This document shows positions 41,950 through 50,777 of a stretch of 53,090 nucleotides of DNA, in pieces. Below the pieces are notes generated by a model, which was not told the DNA's origin, did not search any database, and saw only the letters and a list, made by a program, of their open reading frames with translations. The translations under genes were made by a program, and so were the position numbers. Position 1 is the stretch's first letter, and every line of letters begins with the position of its first letter. Source of the stretch: UBA10133 sp964348455 (GTDB taxonomy: Bacteria; Patescibacteriota; Microgenomatia; UBA1400; MFAQ01); NCBI GenBank assembly GCA_964348455.1, contig CAYGCQ010000007.1, forward strand, positions 1 to 53,090. Reading direction: 5' to 3'.

Positions 41950-43752
41950 TTACTGAATTAATGCTGGCTGACCATAGTCGAAAATTTTGATGGGAATTTC
42001 TTCGGTATTGATTCTCCTGCTTCCTTCGTAAGTGAATTTGACAAGTAAACCTTTTTTGGTCTCTTCAGACCACATTTGATCGAAGACTAAATTTCCCAAA
42101 GAATAATATATTGGTTTGCCTTTGTATTCTTCATACTCCTGTACCCAGTGTGGATGGTGACCAATGATTATGTCAGCTCCAGAATCTATCGCCAGATGGG
42201 CTAATTTTTCCTGACGTGCGTTGTGGTGGCTGTATTCGCTTCCCCAGTGAAAAGTGACAATAACCAGGTCTGCAATTTTTTTTGCCTCTGAGACTTGGCT
42301 TTGAATATTTTCTTCTGTGGCAGAAAAGACTTCGGATGAAACAGGCTGAATGTCGTCAAAACCCAGAAAACTCAGCTTGGTACCTTTAATTGCAATTATC
42401 GGAGATGAGTTTGTTTGTAATGCTCCTATGGGTATGATGTTATTGTTTTGCAGTATTTTCAAAGTTTCATTTATTCCCTCTGTACCTTGATTGTCGATGT
42501 GGTTGTTGGCCAAATTCACGATATCAAATCCAGCTGCAACCAGCCCTTGGACCGATCTGGGGTCGGCACAGAATACCAGGCCGGTATCGGTAGGTTTGCA
42601 GCCGGACTTAATTGGAGACTCCAGATTTACCATGGTCAAGTCAGCTTGAGAAAGGAGAGCTGATATTTTTAAGAAAGGCCAGGAAAAATCAGTGTACTTT
42701 AGCATCCTGGTGTTTACAGTACGACCTAACATAACGTCGCCTCCGAAGAGAAGGGTGAAGGTGTTCTTGTCTATCGTGGAGGTAGATTGCCACGGAGTAC
42801 CTCGCAATGACGATGTTGGGGAAGATGCGGGTATCTTAGATGATGTGCCGTAGATTAAGTAGTAAGAGGTGACTTCTTGAGTTGAGCCATTAAATTCAGA
42901 TGAATCGGAGTGGGCAATAAAAAGAGGTTTCGACTTATTATCCTCGATGATTTTTAAAGCGGATATTAGGGATAGAGGCGAATCCAGATATTCGGAAGAA
43001 AGATTTGCAATCTCTGAATAGTTTTGACTTAAAATTAAATTTTTTGTAATTAGATCTCTTTTGACAGACTCCTTTTGATTTAACCCATGAGAGAAATCTA
43101 TTGAAACAAGAATTATGGATTTTTTTGAAAGCTTACTTATATTTTGAGTAAAGATATTGAACAATTTCGGATCCATATCTTTCTTTAGTGCTAACGGAAT
43201 AATTTTTGTATTCGGTAAATAGTATTTAATAAATGGGAGTAAACCAGCAATGCCATGTTCACCTCTTACACCCTCATCGTCGATACAGACAGTTCTACTA
43301 TCAAGTAGTTCTCTTTGGATTTCGTTATTTATATCGACTTGCCCAAAAGGAGTATCCCAACTATTTTCTGAAGTTAGTATGTCGCACTGACCTGTATTGG
43401 CATGGTTGGGGGACAAAATAATAATTGTTTCCGGAGACTGTCCCGAAAGAGCCGATATTCCCCTAGCTATTAAGGGTGATGCTAGAAGGTGGTGAGGTAG
43501 AATCACAACTCCCGGGCTTGAGTCACTTGCGACACTTTTATTCTCAGCCACCGCCGGTAAAAATGTTTGGTTGTTGTATGCAAAGTCTGTAGAAAAAGTG
43601 GGTGAAAGTGAAATCAGTTTTTTGTCATTATCTGAAACAAAAATAAATACTCCAACAGTAAACAGAAGTAATAAAAATATGATGACAAAGACATATCCAG
43701 ATGGATTCCGGGTCAAGCCCGGAATGACATGGTGGCTTGTAGAACTCTTCAT
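41950..43752 (-). CDS. Memo-like domain fused to a CapA-family domain, membrane-anchored
   Basis: One N-terminal helix (YVFVIIFLLLLFTVGVFIFV). Residues about 70-305 are Memo / AmmeMemoRadiSam protein B-like: VVILPHHLLASPLIARGI, IIILSPNHANTG, ILVSIDFSHGLN with the metal-site His residues. Residues about 335-590 are a CapA / poly-gamma-glutamate synthesis phosphoesterase-like domain: LLFGGDVMLGR, NLESPI, FDIVNLANNHIDNQG, IVTFHWGSEY, DIIIGHHPHWVQ. The linker (SSLRGTPWQSTSTI) and the first residues after the start (HHVIPGLTRNPSG) come from palindromic repeats. ATG overlaps the upstream gene's TGA. Function unknown; both domains face outside. Confidence 0.82.
   Translation of the reverse strand: MKSSTSHHVIPGLTRNPSGYVFVIIFLLLLFTVGVFIFVSDNDKKLISLSPTFSTDFAYNNQTFLPAVAENKSVASDSSPGVVILPHHLLASPLIARGISALSGQSPETIIILSPNHANTGQCDILTSENSWDTPFGQVDINNEIQRELLDSRTVCIDDEGVRGEHGIAGLLPFIKYYLPNTKIIPLALKKDMDPKLFNIFTQNISKLSKKSIILVSIDFSHGLNQKESVKRDLITKNLILSQNYSEIANLSSEYLDSPLSLISALKIIEDNKSKPLFIAHSDSSEFNGSTQEVTSYYLIYGTSSKIPASSPTSSLRGTPWQSTSTIDKNTFTLLFGGDVMLGRTVNTRMLKYTDFSWPFLKISALLSQADLTMVNLESPIKSGCKPTDTGLVFCADPRSVQGLVAAGFDIVNLANNHIDNQGTEGINETLKILQNNNIIPIGALQTNSSPIIAIKGTKLSFLGFDDIQPVSSEVFSATEENIQSQVSEAKKIADLVIVTFHWGSEYSHHNARQEKLAHLAIDSGADIIIGHHPHWVQEYEEYKGKPIYYSLGNLVFDQMWSEETKKGLLVKFTYEGSRRINTEEIPIKIFDYGQPALIQ
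42785..42811 (+). repeat. Palindromic repeat in the linker of the Memo-CapA gene
   Basis: GATTGCCACGGAGTACCTCG CAATGAC, a sister form of the GGATTCC repeat, translated as SLRGTPWQS between the two domains. Confidence 0.8.
43703..43729 (+). repeat. Palindromic repeat just after the start of the Memo-CapA gene
   Basis: GGATTCCGGGTCAAGCCCGG AATGACA, identical to the copy beside nadE, translated as VIPGLTRNP. Confidence 0.85.
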
Positions 43753-46700
43753 TTAATACTCACAGACCCCGCAGGTGAAAAGTTGAATATTGACGGAGCT
43801 TTGAGCGATTGAATGATAGCATTCTCGGCCTTGTAATCCCCTGCTGAGATAACTCGAGCATAGTAGTAAACACTGTTCCGAGTATCACCCTTGGAAATAC
43901 AGAAGCTAACTTTTTGGCCATTTACATCATATGGGTATAGTACTGATTGCTGAGTGAATGCAGATATACTCGTGATAGGCTTTAAGCCTGAAGGTAATAC
44001 ATCCGTGACCTGATAACACCCATCCTGAGTAATGGTGGCATACGTGACCGGCAAGGTTACTTTAACAAGGTCGGAAGCGGCAAAAGTGTTGGTAACTTTA
44101 CCTCGAACAGAATACGAGCGACCTATCTTGATAGAAGGATCTGTCTGGACCGTCTTAGGATCCAGTGGTGCAAAATATGTAGATGATAATCCGACGTTCC
44201 CGGCAATATCAGAGAAGGTTATTTCTCCTAAATCTTTTGGAGATAACTCAAGCTTGAAAACCTTACCCTTCTCCAGTTTCTTGGAAACCTTTTTGCCACC
44301 TAATGTGTAGGCGAATGAAATGGGCTGCGGTTTGGTATTTTCGATTTGATGAGTGATCGACAGCAGTTGCGAGGAGACCAGGAGAATGTCTTTGGTGCTG
44401 TTGGATATAGTGTATGCCAACAATCCGTCGGCTTCTTTTTCACTTAACATGGATGCCAAAGCTGAAGTTAGCGAGGTGACTCTCAAGAAACTGTCCTTAT
44501 CTTTACCCACCTTCATGTATGTCATAGAATCCTGAGGAACAGCAAATTCAGAAATTAAAGATCGATAAGTCGACATGGCATTTTCCTTATCTCCGATACT
44601 TGCTTGAGCCAATCCAATATAAATTCTGGCTATTGGTGATAGATCCTTGGTCTCTCTAAATCTGTTGATAAGTACCAATACCGGCTCGTCTATAGAAGCC
44701 AGTCCAAAAAGTGACTCAGAAAAAGCCTCATCATCTTGAATCTTAGAAAGGTTCCGATAAAAATAGTTGGATAAACCAACGCGATCGACTTTATCTCCGG
44801 CTAATGCGGCGACAAAAGAGGATAGTTCTAGGTCAGAACTTGAGTATGGGAATAGAGCGTACCCACCGTCTGGAGTTTGGAAAGAGGAAGTATCCAGTTT
44901 CTCTAGGGCGACTTTTTCATCGAAGTTTCTACTAATTATTTCTTTTGAAAGGATTCTGGCCAGTCTTTGATCCAATCGATCTCCCCAGGTATAAGAAAGA
45001 TTGAGAAGTGGAGGATAGAATCTGCCCAAACTTAGATCAGAGACTATAAGAGTTGTCGGAGAGTCCATTGATCCTTCGGGCTTGGTATCAATGGTTAAAT
45101 GGGTGTTTATTGTTTTGGCAATCTTTAACCTGGACGGGATTACGGTAATATTTCTCGTAAGCTTGTCCGATAAGTTACCGGAGTTTCCGGAAACCGTAAT
45201 CTGATGAACTCCCAACTTGAGTACTCCGAGATCAATCTTGCTTGACTCAAAGGCTTTGATAGCAAGTGACTTGGAAACACCAAGACTGTCAGACTTGATT
45301 TGAATATTTACTGTGTCTCCGGAATTAAGGCCTTCACCATAAGCCCTAACTAGAATCTCAGGATGATCTTCTACCAAGTACTCGGTGTTCATTACAAGGT
45401 CGACAAAGAACGGCTGCTTAACTACTAAGGGGGTTTGGTCAACTCCGACTTTAAGGTCTCCAGTGACCCCCTGCGAGGTGATTCTCCAGGAGGTGAGATT
45501 GTCCGGCAGCTTGACATCGACAGAGGCTCGACCGTCTATACCAGTGCGGACACTTCCAAAGAAAGCATTGTCCACAAACAGCTCGCGGCCCTTCTCATTG
45601 TGAGTATAAAATCCATCTGCGAAGTAGGTGTTTAACTTTTCTACAGTGAAGTTGTAAACAGTGTTCATGCCTGCACGCTCTTCGATAGAGTAGATATTTT
45701 GATAGTTACCGTGAGTATCCAGAAAGGAGTCCCCTTCTCTTGCTTCCGAGGCAGTCATCCAACGCCCATTGATGAAAAGATTGTGCTCTCCTGTAACTCT
45801 GAGGTGATTATTTATGACTAGATACCCTGATAGTTGATGAGAGAAAGTTTTAATTACCTTTGCATTGACCATCTTGTCTGAATTCAATGAAGCAAGAGTT
45901 TTGATTTTATCTCCAACTTTTATATTTTCGATGTTTTTTGTCTTACCGTCTGACATCAAGATTTGAGTCCCCGGCAAGAAACAACCTCCACCTTCGGCGC
46001 CTGAAATGTCCAGCGGATATCGATGTGACTGGTAGAAGGAAATAATGTCAGAATCTAGCGAACTGTAAATACTGAAAAGAGGGTCTAGGTACTGAGAGTA
46101 AAGGGCGAAGTACGCTTCATCGACAAAGCTTAAGTTGACTTCCGATTGGGCTGGCGAGCCGTCTGGATTCTTGGCCTGGATAGAAATCTTGGCCAAGTCA
46201 CCAGGGAGGTAAGTAGACTTGTCCTTGGTTATATCTAAGGAAAGTTTTTTTGATGACGTATCAAATAATAGATTTAGATTTTCGGCAACCTCATAAGTTT
46301 TTCCGGTAAATCGAATGGCGCTAACAGTAATGTTTGGGACAAATGTGTCCGGATAGGTAAAACTGAGACCATTACCAGAGGTGACCTGATAGGACTTTAT
46401 ACCTCTTTGGGCGAAAATATACAGGAACTTGTCTGAAGCGGATGCCGATAGCGGACTTTCTCCTTTCATCACCATTAGATTGACGTTTTCTCCAACTGAA
46501 AAAGTATTAGGTTTTGTACCACCCTTGTCTGTCTTCAAATAAACATAATCGTTCATGAAGTAGTTCCCGGAATAACCTGATACATAACTGTCTTGAGAAG
46601 TGACTCTTCCCTGATCATCAGTAGCCCTTAGAGCGACATTGTAAGATTTACCTGAAGTTACAGGGAAAGTGTAGGCGGCTTTACCACTAGTGTCTGTAGT

Positions 46701-48974
46701 TAGAGAGATGTCGGCAATTTTATGCTGGACAGTGCTGTATTCATATCTAGTAGAAGTGACTTTGTTGATAAAGTCATAGTAAGTTCCAACCTCTTTTTTG
46801 ACATATTCATTCTCGAATAGTTCTCCAGATATTTGCTTAGATGAGGCCGGCAGAAAGATGTCGGATACTGAGCTACCTGAGGTAAATTTATTTGTGTCAA
46901 CTTGCCTAAGATCGATTTCTACCTGACCAATTTTATCTTTAGTGGAAGTCTTGGAGTAGCCGAATACCAAGGAGGAGTCAAAGATGGCAATCGAAGCGTT
47001 TGCGCTGATTTCGCCTTCCTCTTCTAAAGCAGGTATTACGTAGAAATATTTATAAGACGGTGAAGTTGAGTAGTTATTGTCGAATGGAGCAGCTGTAAAA
47101 CTGAAGTTATATCTACCGAGACTGTCGGTGGTCATTTTTCCATTAAGATCCCCCCCACTGTATTTTAGGTCCATGGCAGGCACAGGAGAGCCCTCGAAAA
47201 AGCTGACTTGACCTGAAGAGTTGACCGTCTCACCGACAATGTAAGCTTTTTTTGAGGTATTTAAGGTAACTTTATATGCCGGTTTTGTGTAGGCCTCGAC
47301 TGAGAATGATGAGCCAGAAACGACTTTGTTTCCGATTTTTAGACTTACTCCGTAGTATCCAGGGTTGAAATTAGATAGAGGAATTTCTCCAATAAAAGTT
47401 CCAAGATCGCTGGTTTCAAAGTTTTTGGTGTACAAAATTACAGGAGTGAAGTCCCAGTTCGTGTAATCCGACCGAGTAACTTCTAAGGTGAAAGTTTGTT
47501 TTTTGTTTAAATTATCGCGGTCTCTGAGAAGTCCCCAGAATTTGACTGAATCTGTTGGGAGATAAGCTGGTCTATCGGTGTAAAAATAAGTCCAGTATTT
47601 ATCCATTTGACGCCTGGTGTTCTGATATGTGGAGTCGTAGTAGTACCGAGAGTTTTGTAGGGGTAGATATAAAGTGTCGCTACCTTGTGAGGCGGTGGCA
47701 AACGTTGATTCAGATAATTTTTCCAGTGGAGTATCAAACGAGGCAGTGCCATTGGATTCTGTCTTTCCCGTAACACTACCAAATGCGACAGTCGCGCCTG
47801 ATACTGGGCTACCTGACTTTAAGTCATTTACCCAAGCGAGAGTCTTAGTTCCACTGACTGAAAGATAGGCAGAAAGATCGGTAATTTGAACTAGTGTTTG
47901 TGTAGAAGCCCCACCTCCGACACCTAGACTTGCTTCTACAATATAGAGTCCTTTTGCTAAAGTTTGAGGAAATAAAACGAAGCTAGTGTAAGTCTGCTTT
48001 TGAATTGGAGAATTGAATTCGAGTACTTTTGATAATCCACTTACAGGGAATTTGTTTTGACGCTGAGAATTGCTCGCCCAGGAAGGGATAGATAGAAGAG
48101 AAATTAGGTTTGATAAAAATCCTTGAGGAGGGGCTTGGTATACTTTTACCGTAACTTCGACACCTCCGAGAGAAGAGCTGTAGAAATCGAAAGCCGGTGT
48201 TTCGGTGGGTGAGAATTCGTAGAAATTCCTAGAAAAATAGAGTTGAGACTGATCTCGGTTTGAAGGTTGCGTTTCGAATTGAAAAACATAGTCATCCCTA
48301 AGGACGTCAGTGCTGCCATTAAGCTTTACGCCTTTTTTGACTTTTACCGTATAAAGAGTGTCCGGAGCGAGTGATTTGGGGACAAAAGACAACGTTCGAT
48401 AGTGTCTCTCAAAACGACCCTCAACAAAAGGAGTGACTTCAAAATTTCCATTTTTGAAGTTAACATCTTCCCAAGAATCATGACTAAAGGTAACTTCGAT
48501 ACCAGAGTTTAATGGAACATAGGTTCCCATGTCTCTGGGAAGAGATTGGACAACACGAAAATCGTTTTTTGTCTGGAATGCCCAATAAAATGTTTTTGCT
48601 TGCGAAAGAATCTTGATTCGATAAAGACTGTTGTCTTTGAGTGGGGTTTTTGGTTTGATACTAAACTGACGAGAGCCAACTTCAGTTATATCAAAATCAA
48701 TTTCAGGGAAAAAGACAATATTATTTTTTACTGAAGCAACCGAAAGGTCCTTGTCCGATTTCAAGGTAAAGGAAGTATCGGTAAAAGCACCCAAAGAGTC
48801 TTCCCTGTCAGCTGTCAGAATTAGTCCAGAATCGGAACCGAGAATTAGTTGGGCTGATTTTCTGAGGTATGAAGACGCAAAAATTACACCGATAACGATA
48901 ATGATGATGCTAAATAAAGATAAAAGAGAGTTCCTGAGACCAAAAGAACGAAAGGAAGATTTTATTTTTTCCAT
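43749..48974 (-). CDS. Giant alpha-2-macroglobulin-like surface protein with internal Hint domain
   Basis: 1741 residues. N-terminal anchor (LSLFSIIIIVIGVIFASSYL), Ig-like Big_5-type domains to about 230, macroglobulin domains (YTDRPAYLPTDSVKFWGLLRD, TKDKSTYLPGDLAKISIQAK), then an intein-like Hint domain at 998-1126, then the A2M domain (VDVKLPDNLTSWRITSQGVT, VKQPFFVDLVMNTEYLVEDH) and helical thioester-type region. Where A2M proteins have GCxEQ, this one has LSYTWGDRLDQRL (about 1325), so the thioester Cys is missing. Probably a surface protease trap or structural protein. In an operon after rnhB (7-base gap) and before the Memo-CapA gene. Confidence 0.88.
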   Translation of the reverse strand: MEKIKSSFRSFGLRNSLLSLFSIIIIVIGVIFASSYLRKSAQLILGSDSGLILTADREDSLGAFTDTSFTLKSDKDLSVASVKNNIVFFPEIDFDITEVGSRQFSIKPKTPLKDNSLYRIKILSQAKTFYWAFQTKNDFRVVQSLPRDMGTYVPLNSGIEVTFSHDSWEDVNFKNGNFEVTPFVEGRFERHYRTLSFVPKSLAPDTLYTVKVKKGVKLNGSTDVLRDDYVFQFETQPSNRDQSQLYFSRNFYEFSPTETPAFDFYSSSLGGVEVTVKVYQAPPQGFLSNLISLLSIPSWASNSQRQNKFPVSGLSKVLEFNSPIQKQTYTSFVLFPQTLAKGLYIVEASLGVGGGASTQTLVQITDLSAYLSVSGTKTLAWVNDLKSGSPVSGATVAFGSVTGKTESNGTASFDTPLEKLSESTFATASQGSDTLYLPLQNSRYYYDSTYQNTRRQMDKYWTYFYTDRPAYLPTDSVKFWGLLRDRDNLNKKQTFTLEVTRSDYTNWDFTPVILYTKNFETSDLGTFIGEIPLSNFNPGYYGVSLKIGNKVVSGSSFSVEAYTKPAYKVTLNTSKKAYIVGETVNSSGQVSFFEGSPVPAMDLKYSGGDLNGKMTTDSLGRYNFSFTAAPFDNNYSTSPSYKYFYVIPALEEEGEISANASIAIFDSSLVFGYSKTSTKDKIGQVEIDLRQVDTNKFTSGSSVSDIFLPASSKQISGELFENEYVKKEVGTYYDFINKVTSTRYEYSTVQHKIADISLTTDTSGKAAYTFPVTSGKSYNVALRATDDQGRVTSQDSYVSGYSGNYFMNDYVYLKTDKGGTKPNTFSVGENVNLMVMKGESPLSASASDKFLYIFAQRGIKSYQVTSGNGLSFTYPDTFVPNITVSAIRFTGKTYEVAENLNLLFDTSSKKLSLDITKDKSTYLPGDLAKISIQAKNPDGSPAQSEVNLSFVDEAYFALYSQYLDPLFSIYSSLDSDIISFYQSHRYPLDISGAEGGGCFLPGTQILMSDGKTKNIENIKVGDKIKTLASLNSDKMVNAKVIKTFSHQLSGYLVINNHLRVTGEHNLFINGRWMTASEAREGDSFLDTHGNYQNIYSIEERAGMNTVYNFTVEKLNTYFADGFYTHNEKGRELFVDNAFFGSVRTGIDGRASVDVKLPDNLTSWRITSQGVTGDLKVGVDQTPLVVKQPFFVDLVMNTEYLVEDHPEILVRAYGEGLNSGDTVNIQIKSDSLGVSKSLAIKAFESSKIDLGVLKLGVHQITVSGNSGNLSDKLTRNITVIPSRLKIAKTINTHLTIDTKPEGSMDSPTTLIVSDLSLGRFYPPLLNLSYTWGDRLDQRLARILSKEIISRNFDEKVALEKLDTSSFQTPDGGYALFPYSSSDLELSSFVAALAGDKVDRVGLSNYFYRNLSKIQDDEAFSESLFGLASIDEPVLVLINRFRETKDLSPIARIYIGLAQASIGDKENAMSTYRSLISEFAVPQDSMTYMKVGKDKDSFLRVTSLTSALASMLSEKEADGLLAYTISNSTKDILLVSSQLLSITHQIENTKPQPISFAYTLGGKKVSKKLEKGKVFKLELSPKDLGEITFSDIAGNVGLSSTYFAPLDPKTVQTDPSIKIGRSYSVRGKVTNTFAASDLVKVTLPVTYATITQDGCYQVTDVLPSGLKPITSISAFTQQSVLYPYDVNGQKVSFCISKGDTRNSVYYYARVISAGDYKAENAIIQSLKAPSIFNFSPAGSVSIK
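45597..45983 (-). other. Intein-like Hint domain (129 residues) inside the A2M-like protein
   Basis: Begins with Cys after GAEGGG: CFLPGTQILMSDGKTKNIEN (block A), then VTGEHNLFING (block B, TxxH), VYNFTVEKLNTYFADGFYTH (block F) and ends HN (block G). No homing endonuclease. The next residue is Glu, not Cys, Ser or Thr, as in bacterial intein-like type A domains, so peptide-bond cleavage rather than clean splicing is expected. Confidence 0.88.
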
Positions 48975-48981
48975 GGATAAG

Positions 48982-49554
48982 TTAGTTTATCAGATGATTA
49001 AGATAGGTTTCAACGTACTTTTTGCGATGATGAGGAGTGATTCCATCTACAATATTTGACAGGTGACTTTTGGTGCCATAACCGGAATTTTTATCCCAGT
49101 CATAGCCGGGAAAGTCCAGGTGAAGTCGAGAGAGAAGATTATCGCGATAAACTTTGGCGATAATACTGGCCAGCATAACCGGGTAACACTTGTCGTCCCC
49201 CTTGATGAGTGTCCTAACTGATGGATTAGAAAATTTTAGATTACCGTCAACTATATAAATTGTTGCTTTTACCTTGGTGATTAACCTTTCAAAAATTACC
49301 TTGTTAGCCCAACCCATTCCATGATTGTTTATTTCCTCGACAGAAACCTCCTCGATTTTGTAAGTGATGGGTAATTTTCTTTTAACAGCATAAATTTTAT
49401 TTCTTTGAATTTCAGATAATTTTTTACTATCCCTAAGGGGCACAGGAAGAAGGGATGGGAAAGATTCAAGATCATGATTGATAATTACCGCAGCAGCCAC
49501 AAGAGGGCCGGCGAAAGCTCCCCTCCCGCATTCATCTAGGCCACAAATTTTCAT
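48982..49554 (-). CDS. rnhB: Ribonuclease HII
   Basis: Removes RNA from RNA-DNA hybrids. GLDECGRGAFAGPLVAAAV at the start gives catalytic Asp7 and Glu8; IYIVDGNLKF and MLASIIAKVYRDNLLSRL supply the other acidic residues. 190 residues. TAAAAT lies 6 bases before the ATG, so the mRNA is probably leaderless. Heads the operon with the A2M-like and Memo-CapA genes, an odd pairing of a housekeeping nuclease with surface proteins. Confidence 0.95.
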   Translation of the reverse strand: MKICGLDECGRGAFAGPLVAAAVIINHDLESFPSLLPVPLRDSKKLSEIQRNKIYAVKRKLPITYKIEEVSVEEINNHGMGWANKVIFERLITKVKATIYIVDGNLKFSNPSVRTLIKGDDKCYPVMLASIIAKVYRDNLLSRLHLDFPGYDWDKNSGYGTKSHLSNIVDGITPHHRKKYVETYLNHLIN

Positions 49555-49560
49555 GAGGTG

Positions 49561-49566
49561 ATTTTA
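49561..49566 (-). promoter_or_regulatory. -10 box of rnhB, leaderless spacing
   Basis: TAAAAT on the minus strand, six bases before the ATG. A hairpin (CCCCTC / GAGGGG) lies just upstream at 49577-49592. Confidence 0.5.
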
Positions 49567-49709
49567 TAACAAATAACCCCTCTTCGAGGGGGTGCTGGAA
49601 GCTATTTAGCAAGAATTGTGAAGGCATGACTTGGCATTGAAAGATTCACGTTTTTGAGGCTGGAAGTTCAAAGGGGGTATTCTAAATATGAGTTATGGGG
49701 CATTAAAAC

Positions 49710-50642
49710 ATGTCACAAAACTACAGCTATACTTACTTAATGTCCGACCACGTAAAAAACGAAAAATTGAACTTAGAAGAAGTTGGGAGGTATTTTGAAT
49801 CTAAGGGATATAAGGTACAAAAATTAGAACAGCCTTGGAGACATGTAGTGGGCCAGGTTAAGTTTGAGAATGAGAAACTTTTTGTAAAACTAGCTAGTAC
49901 AACCGGGGCTGGTGAACGAACTATTAATGAGGCTACCTGGAATCGAAATCTAAATGTAGTTTGGAAAAAATATATAACAACTTTCAAAACTCCGAAGATA
50001 TTTGATGATGGATATTTTGAAGATAGGTATTGGTTCATTGGAGAGTATGTTTTTGGCAAGCCTTTAGCGAGAATTTCTGATAAAAATACGGATATTCCCA
50101 TTAATGATCTGCAGAGATCGGCAGAAATAGCGAGGGAGATATTGAAGCTTACTAAGCTGGCTCTTTTACCTAAAGACGTAGAACACTTTAAGGAAATTTG
50201 GAGACAAAGGATGATAGAAGTGGCAAGAATGTGGTCTAAGGAAATTAGGCGAGATACCAAAAAATTACTTCGATTAATTGAATTGAATATTGATAGTGTC
50301 GATATTGGTTCGACCCATGGAGATTTCACTCCTTGGCACATAATGAAAACTGATAATAATCACTATTATTTAATTGATGGCGAAGCGGCTCAGATTGCAG
50401 GTCCAAAGTTCTATGATGTCGCCTATTATTACCACCGGGTCTACACGAAGTTACAGAGGCCAGATCTGGCTGAATTATTTCTAAGCAAATTTAAAAATAT
50501 CTATGATTGGAATGAGAATGATGAAAAGTTATTTATCCCTGTATTGGCCTCAAGAATAATTGGAGGATATTTTGATGCCGAAAGAGATGGGGTGACGAGT
50601 TTGGAGCTCAATATGGAGATGGAGAAAAATTTGATAAATTGA
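49710..50642 (+). CDS. Aminoglycoside-phosphotransferase-like kinase
   Basis: 310 residues with the APH/choline-kinase fold: LFVKLASTTG (ATP Lys), the catalytic loop STHGDFTPWHIM (about residue 202; the usual HGDxxxxN has His in place of Asn) and YLIDGEAA in place of the usual D-W/F-E metal motif. Substrate unknown, and true antibiotic resistance is not implied. Alone on the plus strand between rnhB and the ribosomal protein operon. Confidence 0.75.
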   Translation: MSQNYSYTYLMSDHVKNEKLNLEEVGRYFESKGYKVQKLEQPWRHVVGQVKFENEKLFVKLASTTGAGERTINEATWNRNLNVVWKKYITTFKTPKIFDDGYFEDRYWFIGEYVFGKPLARISDKNTDIPINDLQRSAEIAREILKLTKLALLPKDVEHFKEIWRQRMIEVARMWSKEIRRDTKKLLRLIELNIDSVDIGSTHGDFTPWHIMKTDNNHYYLIDGEAAQIAGPKFYDVAYYYHRVYTKLQRPDLAELFLSKFKNIYDWNENDEKLFIPVLASRIIGGYFDAERDGVTSLELNMEMEKNLIN

Positions 50643-50656
50643 ATTTTAATTATATA

Positions 50657-50724
50657 GTTTCCCGATCAATTCGGGAATGACACTAATTGTGACTGGATGG
50701 ATTCCTGCCTTCGCATAAATGACA
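50657..50724 (+). repeat. Two palindromic repeats after the kinase gene
   Basis: Copies at 50657-50682 (TTTCCCGATCAATTCGGGAA core) and 50699-50724 (GGATTCCTGCCTTCGCATAA). The second has a damaged right arm, showing decay in place. Confidence 0.8.
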
Positions 50725-50777
50725 ATAGACGAAGGAAGAGTTCACGATTCTCTCGGAATGATGAATTGTTTAGACAC

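Noticed and set aside
45597..45983. A classical self-splicing intein with clean exteins
   Set aside because: The residue after the final HN is Glu, not Cys, Ser or Thr, and there is no endonuclease, so an intein-like (BIL type A) domain fits better.
49710..50642. Aminoglycoside resistance gene
   Set aside because: The fold matches, but the catalytic loop and metal motif differ from known resistance enzymes, and APH-like kinases have many other substrates.
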